NCBI RefSeq assembly: GCF_010093305.1
Contig: NZ_PDWS01000013.1
Coordinates: 1-64,000, forward strand
Source: Pseudoxanthomonas sacheonensis
GTDB lineage: Bacteria; Pseudomonadota; Gammaproteobacteria; Xanthomonadales; Xanthomonadaceae
Direction of reading: 5' to 3'
Length of the DNA stretch: 64,000 bases
In this document: positions 55,969 through 62,640 of the stretch, in pieces
Numbering within the stretch: position 1 is the stretch's first letter
How the letters are laid out: the number at the start of each line of letters is the position of its first letter
The notes under the pieces: generated by a model
The model's database searches: none
Seen by the model: the letters and a program-made list of their open reading frames with translations, nothing else
Told to the model about the DNA's origin: nothing
Program-made: the position numbers and the translations under genes

Positions 55969-57258
55969 TCACGCCGCTGCAGGCCGCGACTTCACCTTGC
56001 TCGCCGTAATCGGCACCACCTTGTTGACCGCTTCCGCACGCCGCGCCAGCACCCGGTCGATGCGCGCGAACACTTCGCGCATCGTCTCGGCTTCCGGCAA
56101 CAGGGTCACGCGGAAATGGTTGCGGTAGGGCACGTTGAAGCTGGAACCCGGCACCACCAGCACGCCTTCGGTTTCCATCAGCTCCAGGGCGAAATCATGG
56201 TCGTCGAAACCCTTGGCCGCGGCGCCGACCACGGCCGGAAACGCGTACAGCGCGCCGGCGGGCGCGACCAGTTCCAGATGCTCGCTGGCCGCGCAGGCTT
56301 CGATCACGGCGCGGCGCGTTTCGTACAGGCGTCCGCCCGGTGCGCACAGCGCGGAAATCGTATCGGGGCCGCTGACCGCCGCTTCCACCGCGTATTGCCC
56401 CGGCACGTTGGCGCACAGACGCAGCGCGCCCAGCAGGTCCATGGCGTGATGGAAGTTGCCGACCGCTTCGCCGTCGCCCGACAGCACCGCCCAGCCCACG
56501 CGCCAGCCGCAGGCGCGGTGCACCTTGCTCAGGCCGCTGAACGTCAGGCAGGGCACGTCGCCGGCCAGCGGCGCGACCGCTTGGAACTTGGCCCCGTCGT
56601 ACAGCACCTGATCGTAGATCTCATCGACCAGCAACAGCAGCTTGTGCTTGGCCGCCACGGCGACGATGCGTTCCAGCAGCTCGCGCGGATAAGTCGCGCC
56701 GGTGGGATTGTTGGGGTTGATCAGCACGATGGCGCGGGTGCGCGAGGACACCAGCGTCTCGATCTCCACCGGGTCGGGCAGGAAGTCGTTCTCCGGGTCG
56801 CAGCGGTAATACACCGGGCGGCCGTCGTTGAGGATGGTGGCGGCCGACCACAACGGATAGTCGGGCGAAGGCACCAGCACTTCATCGCCCGGGTTGAGCA
56901 GCGCGCGCAACGACAGGTCGATCAGTTCGCTGACGCCGTTGCCCATGAACACGCGGTCCGGATGCGCGTTGGGCGTGCCGCGGCGCAGATAGGCAGCAGC
57001 GACGGCTTCGCGCGCGGCCGGCAGGCCCTGCTGGTGGGTGTAGGGATCGGTGTGGTCGATGTCGCCGGTGATCGCGTGCTGCAGATGCTCGGGCGCGCGG
57101 AAACCGAAAGCGCCGGGATTGCCGATGTTCAACTTGATCAGCTTGCGGCCCTGGGCTTCCAGGTCGCGGGCTCGCCGGGCCAGTTCGCCGCGAATCTCGT
57201 AGCGGACTTCGGACAGTCGCTCGCGGGTCGCGAGAGGTTTGATCGGCGGAGTGGACAT
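55969..57258 (-). CDS. PLP-dependent aminotransferase (AlaA-like)
   Basis: A 429-residue fold-type I aminotransferase. Key residues: KLNIGNPGAFGF near residue 43, VLINPNNPTGATYP, VDEIYDQVLYDG, and the PLP Lys245 in FSGLSKVHRACGWRVGW, with the substrate-binding Arg in NHFRVTLLP near the C-terminus. It resembles E. coli AlaA (YfbQ), glutamate-pyruvate aminotransferase; a related amino acid is possible. Stop lies 11 bp from a palindromic repeat. Confidence 0.88.
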   Translation of the reverse strand: MSTPPIKPLATRERLSEVRYEIRGELARRARDLEAQGRKLIKLNIGNPGAFGFRAPEHLQHAITGDIDHTDPYTHQQGLPAAREAVAAAYLRRGTPNAHPDRVFMGNGVSELIDLSLRALLNPGDEVLVPSPDYPLWSAATILNDGRPVYYRCDPENDFLPDPVEIETLVSSRTRAIVLINPNNPTGATYPRELLERIVAVAAKHKLLLLVDEIYDQVLYDGAKFQAVAPLAGDVPCLTFSGLSKVHRACGWRVGWAVLSGDGEAVGNFHHAMDLLGALRLCANVPGQYAVEAAVSGPDTISALCAPGGRLYETRRAVIEACAASEHLELVAPAGALYAFPAVVGAAAKGFDDHDFALELMETEGVLVVPGSSFNVPYRNHFRVTLLPEAETMREVFARIDRVLARRAEAVNKVVPITASKVKSRPAAA

Positions 57259-57330
57259 CGGGACGGTCTGGCGGCGGGAAGTACCGAATCTTAGCGGAAT
57301 TGCCGCAAATCGCGGTGAACCAGGCCAAAT

Positions 57331-57415
57331 GTGGGAGCGCCGTCCCGGCGCGAGCTTTTCCTGAGGCCTGCCACGACCTCCGAGCGAAGAGCTCGCGCCG
57401 GGACGGCGCTCCCAC
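57331..57415. repeat. REP pair, covarying family C variant
   Basis: Perfect inverted 26-nt arms at 57331-57356 and 57390-57415. The stem is GCGCCG/CGGCGC where the other family C copies have GCGGCG/CGCCGC: both sides changed together, so the hairpin is kept. Lies between the divergent aminotransferase and rsgA genes. Confidence 0.88.
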
Positions 57416-57440
57416 GCGGGGCAGGCCTACAATGGCGCCC

Positions 57441-58538
57441 ATGCCTGAAAACTTCCCGGATTTCACTGCCCTGCGCCTGATCGGCTGGCCCTATGCCGGT
57501 CCGCCTGAGGATCCGGTCTGGGCCCGGGCCTTCGCGGCCCATCCGCGGGCCAAACCGGCGCGGGTCAGCGAGCAGCACCGGTCGGGGTATGTGGTGGCGG
57601 ACGGGCCGGAAGCGGCGCTCAGGGCCGAATCGCTGCCCGAATGGCAGAAGCCACGGTTCCCTTCCCATGAGCGCGCCGCGGTCGGCGACTGGGTGCTGAT
57701 GGAAGGCAAGAAGATCGTGGCCCTGCTGCCCCGGCATACCTCGATCAAGCGCGGCGCTGCCGGCGAGCATTACCACCAGCAGGTCATCGCGGCCAATGTG
57801 GACACCGTTTTCATCGTTTGTGGACTGGACGACGATTTCAATCCGCGCCGCATCGAACGCTACCTGATGCTGGTCGGCGGAGGGGGGGCCGAGCCGGTGG
57901 TGGTGCTGACCAAGGCCGACCAGACCGACTATGCGCCGGACGCGGTCGAGACCCTGGCCGAACTGGCGGCGCAGGACATCACCGTGTGCGCGGTCAACGC
58001 CAAGGACCCGGCCAGCGTGGCCTCGCTGCATGGGTGGTTGGGCGCGGGCAAGACGGCGGTGCTGGTGGGTTCGTCGGGCGCGGGCAAGTCGACGTTGACC
58101 AACACGTTGCTGGGCATCGACAAGATGAAAACGGCGGCGGTGCGCGAGAACGATTCGCGCGGCCGCCACACCACCACCCACCGCGCGCTGATTCCGTTGC
58201 CGTCCGGCGCCTGCCTGATCGACACGCCGGGCATGCGCGAGCTCAAGCCCACCGGCGAGGAGGAATTGTCGGAAAGCGGTTTCGCCGATATCGAGGCGCT
58301 GGCCGAGCAGTGCAAGTTCCGCGATTGTTCGCACCAGACCGAGCCGGGATGCGCGGTGCGGGCGGCGATCGAGCGGGGCGATATCGATGAGGAACGTTTC
58401 ATCAATTACCTGAAGCTGCGTGACGAGGTCGCTGCCGCGGCCGACAAGCTGGCGGCGCGGTTGGCGCAGAAGGCGGAGGCCAAGGTGCAGGGCAAGGCAT
58501 TGCATAAGCGGTTGGTTGACAAGTACGGGAATCGCTAG
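57441..58538 (+). CDS. rsgA: Ribosome small subunit-dependent GTPase A (RsgA/EngC)
   Basis: A 365-residue circularly permuted GTPase of 30S subunit maturation. An N-terminal OB-fold is followed by G4 TKAD (157-160), then G1 GSSGAGKST (210-218) and G3 DTPGMRE, the permuted G4-G1-G3 order typical of the family. The C-terminal zinc finger CKFRDCSHQTEPGC is present. An ATG at 57432 is also in frame; neither has a strong ribosome site. Divergent from the aminotransferase. Confidence 0.92.
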   Translation: MPENFPDFTALRLIGWPYAGPPEDPVWARAFAAHPRAKPARVSEQHRSGYVVADGPEAALRAESLPEWQKPRFPSHERAAVGDWVLMEGKKIVALLPRHTSIKRGAAGEHYHQQVIAANVDTVFIVCGLDDDFNPRRIERYLMLVGGGGAEPVVVLTKADQTDYAPDAVETLAELAAQDITVCAVNAKDPASVASLHGWLGAGKTAVLVGSSGAGKSTLTNTLLGIDKMKTAAVRENDSRGRHTTTHRALIPLPSGACLIDTPGMRELKPTGEEELSESGFADIEALAEQCKFRDCSHQTEPGCAVRAAIERGDIDEERFINYLKLRDEVAAAADKLAARLAQKAEAKVQGKALHKRLVDKYGNR

Positions 58539-58931
58539 AAGCATCGATAAGGCGCGCATCATTGAGAAGGCGCAGATCTTTCAGGAAGAACCCTTCCCCC
58601 GCTTGCGGGGGAAGGTGCCGAAGGCGGATGGGGGCGCTCTTGGCGCGGATCCCACTGATCAGAGCAAAAGCGTTTCGCGCGTTGCGCGAGTCACTTTTCT
58701 TTGAACGGCAAAGAAAAGTAACCAAAAGAAAGCCGCCCTAACGTCGCGCCCAGCGATGAAGCCGCTGGGTCCGCAAGCGCGGCAGGAATTTTTGGAAGCA
58801 GCATCCTGCTGCTCCAAAAACGGCGCACATCCGTGTGCGCCGCCCCTGCGGGGTTTGCCTGCCCCGCTTGCCGCGACTCACGGGGCTTTTCTGGCAACAG
58901 CAACAGCAAGATCAGAAGCAAGGCAGCTGAC
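58539..58931. other. Structured intergenic block with four or more hairpins
   Basis: About 390 bp with no convincing gene. Hairpins in order: CTTCCCCCGC/GCGGGGGAAG (58593-58614), ACTTTTCTTTG/CAAAGAAAAGT (58693-58719), a TTTTTGG...CCAAAAA stem with AGCAGCA/TGCTGCT (58789-58820), and GGCGCACA/TGTGCGCC (58822-58841). The first may end the rsgA transcript. The others look like dispersed xanthomonad repeat sequence; the whole could be a small structured RNA or a composite of repeats. Confidence 0.5.
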
Positions 58932-60179
58932 ATGACCAACCTGACCCCCGACATCACCCACCACGCCGCGCTCGATGCGCGCATGGTCAAGGCGGTGCGT
59001 GGGATCAGGCTGTTGAGTCTGGCGAGTTGGCCGGCGGCGGCGCAGGCGCCTTTCCTGGAAGGCTATGCGCGCGGGCGGCCGGTGCTGCCGCAAATCGACT
59101 ATCCGAAGCTGGATTTCGCCGAAGCGCGGCGCGAACTCGATCAGATCGCCGTTGCCGCCGATGCTTCGCATCCGCTGGGCGTCTATCTGCGCGAATCGGT
59201 GCGGAGCTGGGATATCGCCGCGCAGCTGCTGGAATCGCTGGGGGCGCCTGCGGTCACCGCGCATTCCATCGCGCTGTTCGGACAGCCCAACGAGACCTTG
59301 CCCGGCAACGGGCCCACCGCGCGCGAGGCGGCGCGGCATTTCATCGACATCGCCAACGACCTGGATCACGAATTGCTGGCGCCGGAAGAGCAGATTCCGG
59401 TATCCGCCACCGCATTGCAGTTGCAATTGCAGGGCGATCTGGACGATTTCTTCGGCAGCCGCGTGATCGCCGTGGAACTGGATCCGGAGCTGATCGCCAA
59501 GGCCGCCGCCGGCGCCACCCGCATCCGTTTGCGCCAAGGGGCCGCGTTCAGCGACTACGATCGCCGCCAGTTGCTGCAGCACGAAGCGCTGGTGCATTCG
59601 CTGACGGCCTTGAACGGGCGCGAACAGGTTCATCTGCCCAGCCTGGCGCTATCCTCGCCGCGCGTCACCGCCACCCAGGAAGGCCTGGCCACCTTCGCCG
59701 AACAGATCACCGGCAGCATCGACATCGAACGCATGAAGCGCATCAGCCTGCGCATCGAAGCGGTGGCGATGGCGCTGGACGGCGCCGATTTCATCCAGGT
59801 GTTCCGCTATTTCATCGACGCGGGTCAGAATCCCGCCGAAAGCTTTTCCTCGGCGCAGCGCGTGTTCCGCGGCGTGCCCACCGGCGGCGGCGCGGCGTTC
59901 ACCAAGGACACGGTGTACCTGCGCGGCCTGGTGGGCGTGCACACTTTTTTCCGCCGTTCCTTGCAGCAGGACCGGCTGCGCCTGTGCCGCCGCCTGTTCG
60001 CCGGCAAGATGACCCTCGACGATGTGAAGGCCTTCGAGCCATTGTTCGAAAGCGGCATGCTGGCGCCGCCGCGCTGGCTGCCGCATTGGGTCAGCCGCGC
60101 CAACGGACTGGCGGGCGTACTGGCGTTCTCGCTGTTCGCCAATCGCATCCGCCTGGATCAGATATCGGAAACGGAGTAA
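58932..60179 (+). CDS. DUF1704 (QEGLA motif) putative metallopeptidase
   Basis: A 415-residue protein of the DUF1704 family, annotated in bacteria as flavohemoglobin expression-modulating QEGLA protein. It holds an HExxxH motif (His217-Glu218 to His222 in QHEALVHSLTALNG) and the QEGLA motif at Gln249-Glu250, which would supply three zinc ligands and a catalytic Glu. The eukaryotic members (MATCAP/KIAA0895L) are tubulin tyrosine carboxypeptidases. No signal peptide. The ATG at 58932 has AAGG upstream. Bacterial substrate is unknown. Confidence 0.82.
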   Translation: MTNLTPDITHHAALDARMVKAVRGIRLLSLASWPAAAQAPFLEGYARGRPVLPQIDYPKLDFAEARRELDQIAVAADASHPLGVYLRESVRSWDIAAQLLESLGAPAVTAHSIALFGQPNETLPGNGPTAREAARHFIDIANDLDHELLAPEEQIPVSATALQLQLQGDLDDFFGSRVIAVELDPELIAKAAAGATRIRLRQGAAFSDYDRRQLLQHEALVHSLTALNGREQVHLPSLALSSPRVTATQEGLATFAEQITGSIDIERMKRISLRIEAVAMALDGADFIQVFRYFIDAGQNPAESFSSAQRVFRGVPTGGGAAFTKDTVYLRGLVGVHTFFRRSLQQDRLRLCRRLFAGKMTLDDVKAFEPLFESGMLAPPRWLPHWVSRANGLAGVLAFSLFANRIRLDQISETE

Positions 60180-60270
60180 GGGACTGAGAAGCTGTTCACG
60201 ATCCCTTGGAATAGCCCCTAGCACCAAAAAAGCGCGCCTGGGTTGCAGGCCGTGGGAGGTGTAGGGGGAC

Positions 60271-60349
60271 GTAGGAGGCGTAGGAGCGACGTAAGTCGCG
60301 AAGGGTTGCGCTGAATATTCGCGACTTACGTCGCTCCTACGCCTCCTAC
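60271..60349. repeat. REP pair, GTAG-headed family D with doubled head
   Basis: Perfect inverted 32-nt arms at 60271-60302 and 60318-60349. The inner part matches the 43875 pair; the outer ends add a second GTAGGAG-like head, and further GTAGG fragments flank on both sides. Between DUF1704 and the convergent porin gene. Confidence 0.87.
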
Positions 60350-60398
60350 GCTCCTACGACTGGACAAGTTCCGAGTGTTCGGCTGTTCGTTTCTTCGG

Positions 60399-61571
60399 TC
60401 AAAAATCGATTTGCACGCGGCCCACTAGGGCGCGGGTGCGGTCGAGAGTGAGGTCCCGCAGGCGGTCGCGGTTGCGGCTGTCTATCCAGTTCAGCATCAG
60501 CCGCAGGTGCGGTCGCGGGTACCAGTTCACGCCGGCGGTCAGCGAACTCACCTGCACGTCGCGCAGCAGCGGTTCGCCGTCGGGCCGCTGACGGCCGGAA
60601 AGAGTGTCGTAGCGCAGCGCCAGTTCCCAGGCGCCGGCGCGGCCCTGCGGATTGATGCGGCCGAAGCGGCCGGCCTTGGCGTCGTAGGGGCGTACTTCGC
60701 CGGTCAGCATCCAGGCGACCTGCGCATAACCGGTGGAAAGCCGCGCTTCCTGTTCGCCATCGTCGAAACGCGCGCCGCCGGCTTCGCCCTGGAACGTCCA
60801 GGGGCCCTTCACTGCGGCCAGTTCAAGCGAATATTTGTCCACCCGCGTATCGCGGCCCTGGCTGAAATCGGCCAGCGTCACCCGGCTGTTGTCGGAAAAA
60901 ATCCCGGCCGGTCGCGGGCGGATGCGCAGCGCGGAAGCGCCGTCGGCGCCAGGATGGTCGTAGTCCTCATGCGCCAGCGACAGGCCCAGGTGCAGCACTT
61001 TTCCCTCCTCCCGCCATGGCGCGTAAGTACCGCGTGCGGCGACGGCCAGGCCTTCGGTCTGCCAGACGTCGATGCTTTCCAGGCTGTAGATGCTGCCGCC
61101 CACGGTGTAGCCGTCGCGCGCCGTCAGCCAGGCCGCGCCCAGCCGGTAGGTAGGAGCCAGGGTCTGGCCCAGATAGCTGCGCTCGATGAAGGTCATGTGG
61201 TTGGAGCTGATGCGGTCGTCCAGGCTGAAGTACTGCTTGAACTGGCCGACGGTCAGGGTGCCGGGCGCGAATTTCCTGCTGACGTACACGTCCTTGGCCA
61301 GTACTTCGTCGCCGGAGAAATCCGCTTCCAGTTTGTAGTTCAGTCCGTAGAACTTTCCGGACAGGTCCAGCCAGAGCGCACGCAGATCCGAATCGTTGGC
61401 GTTGGGCGCGCCGCGGGTATCGTTGTCGAAGTCGGCGGTGTCCCAGTGCAGGCGGCCGCCGAGCTTGCCGGTGACGTTGTCTTCCGTCTCCGCGTCGGCG
61501 GCTTGTGCGTTGGTGGCGCAGGCGAGCAGCAGCAAGGAGACCGGGAGCAGGTGAGTGCGTGGCGATGTCAT
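60399..61571 (-). CDS. Phosphate-selective porin (OprP/OprO family)
   Basis: A 390-residue outer-membrane porin with a signal peptide (to about NAQAADA). Family features are GKLGGRLHWDTADFD at the start of the barrel, NYKLEADFSGD, TVGQFKQYFSLDD, and a C-terminal strand ending in Phe (VGRVQIDF). Expected to form a trimeric 16-strand channel for phosphate or polyphosphate; specificity is inferred from family only, as no pho genes are in the window. Confidence 0.87.
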   Translation of the reverse strand: MTSPRTHLLPVSLLLLACATNAQAADAETEDNVTGKLGGRLHWDTADFDNDTRGAPNANDSDLRALWLDLSGKFYGLNYKLEADFSGDEVLAKDVYVSRKFAPGTLTVGQFKQYFSLDDRISSNHMTFIERSYLGQTLAPTYRLGAAWLTARDGYTVGGSIYSLESIDVWQTEGLAVAARGTYAPWREEGKVLHLGLSLAHEDYDHPGADGASALRIRPRPAGIFSDNSRVTLADFSQGRDTRVDKYSLELAAVKGPWTFQGEAGGARFDDGEQEARLSTGYAQVAWMLTGEVRPYDAKAGRFGRINPQGRAGAWELALRYDTLSGRQRPDGEPLLRDVQVSSLTAGVNWYPRPHLRLMLNWIDSRNRDRLRDLTLDRTRALVGRVQIDF

Positions 61572-61655
61572 CGGGAACTATCCGGCGGTGTTGGATGGTC
61601 CGCACGATGGCAGCGGCAGCGCCCTGCACCAATAACGCATTGGTATTAGGGTTTT

Positions 61656-61790
61656 CCTTCTCCCGCCGGGAGAAGGTGGCGCGTAGCGACGGATGAGGGA
61701 ATGACAATGACTTGCCATCCAGCTTTCATTACAAACTGACAATCCATTCCCTCATCCGCCCTTCGGGCACCTTCTCCCGACGGGAGAAGG
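61656..61790. repeat. Family F palindromic element, uninterrupted 135-bp copy
   Basis: CCTTCTCCC...GGGAGAAGG hairpins bound both ends (left from 61656, right ending 61790). It aligns end to end with 26757-26915, including about 55 bp of interior that is not palindromic, apart from the insert in that copy. Lies upstream of both divergent genes, porin and response regulator. Confidence 0.88.
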
Positions 61791-61832
61791 GAAGCAGCCT
61801 CTTGGCTCCGTCGTTCATGCGAGACTTACCCC

Positions 61833-62477
61833 ATGACCGCCAACAAGATCCTGGTAGCCGACGACCACCCGCTGTTCCGCGCGGCGGTGCTGCATGCGTT
61901 GCAGGGGGCGGTGGAGGGTCTTTCGACAGTGGAGGCTTCCAGCGCCTCCACCCTGACCGCGCTGCTGGCCGAGCATCCCGATCTGCAGCTGGTGCTGCTG
62001 GACCTGACCATGCCCGGCGCGCGCGGATTCTCCTCGCTGGTCTATCTGCGCGGCGAGCGGCCGGAGCTTCCGGTAATCGTGATTTCATCCAACGACCATC
62101 CGCCGGTGATCCGCCGCGCGCAGCAGTTCGGCGCCGCCGGTTTCATTCCCAAATCCTCGCCGGTGGAAACCATCCGCACCGCGGTGCGCACGGTGCTCGA
62201 AGGCGGCACCTGGTTTCCGCCGATCACCGCGGAAAGATCGGAGTCCGATGCGCGCCTGGCGGCCAGGCTGGCGCAGCTGACGCCGCAACAGTTCCGCGTG
62301 CTGCTGTGCATCGCCGACGGCTTGTTGAACAAGCAGATCGCCTACGACCTGGGCCTGGCGGAAAACACGGTGAAAGTGCACGTGACCGCGATCCTCAAGA
62401 AGCTGGAATGCAACAGCCGCACGCAGGCGGCGGTGCTGGTGAAGGCGCTGGAACAGGAAGGCGGGATCGATCCGTGA
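61833..62477 (+). CDS. LuxR/NarL-family response regulator
   Basis: A 214-residue two-component regulator. The receiver domain has Asp10-Asp11, the phosphoacceptor Asp57 in LLLDLTMPG, Ser85 and Lys107 in GFIPKSSP. The C-terminal LuxR helix-turn-helix is LTPQQFRVLLCIADGL followed by NKQIAYDLGLAENTVKVHV. The convergent hybrid histidine kinase downstream is a likely partner. No start ambiguity: one ATG begins the receiver. Confidence 0.92.
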   Translation: MTANKILVADDHPLFRAAVLHALQGAVEGLSTVEASSASTLTALLAEHPDLQLVLLDLTMPGARGFSSLVYLRGERPELPVIVISSNDHPPVIRRAQQFGAAGFIPKSSPVETIRTAVRTVLEGGTWFPPITAERSESDARLAARLAQLTPQQFRVLLCIADGLLNKQIAYDLGLAENTVKVHVTAILKKLECNSRTQAAVLVKALEQEGGIDP

Positions 62478-62484
62478 TCTTCGC

Positions 62485-62640
62485 GTAGGTCGGCCCCGTA
62501 TCGAGTACGGGGCAGGCTCTACGTGGCCGACGCACGGGGTATCTGTGTAGACCGCATCGTCGGGGGCGTAGCCCCGACCTACGAGGCCCACGCGTGGGAA
62601 TCGTGCATGGCGTGGTGTCGGGGGCGTAGCCCCGACCTAC
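62485..62640. repeat. REP cluster, three family A units, one carrying the 24-bp insert
   Basis: A REP at 62485-62531 is interrupted by a 24-bp unit (62495-62518); without it the sequence reads GTAG plus a perfect GTCGGCC/GGCCGAC stem. Two more units follow in the same orientation at 62559-62582 and 62617-62640, the second giving the TAG stop of the kinase gene. Fills the convergent gap between response regulator and kinase. Confidence 0.85.

Noticed and set aside
62485-62640. Possible CRISPR-like array from repeated units
   Set aside because: Units are GTAG-headed hairpins with irregular spacing and no constant spacer length, and no cas genes are present.
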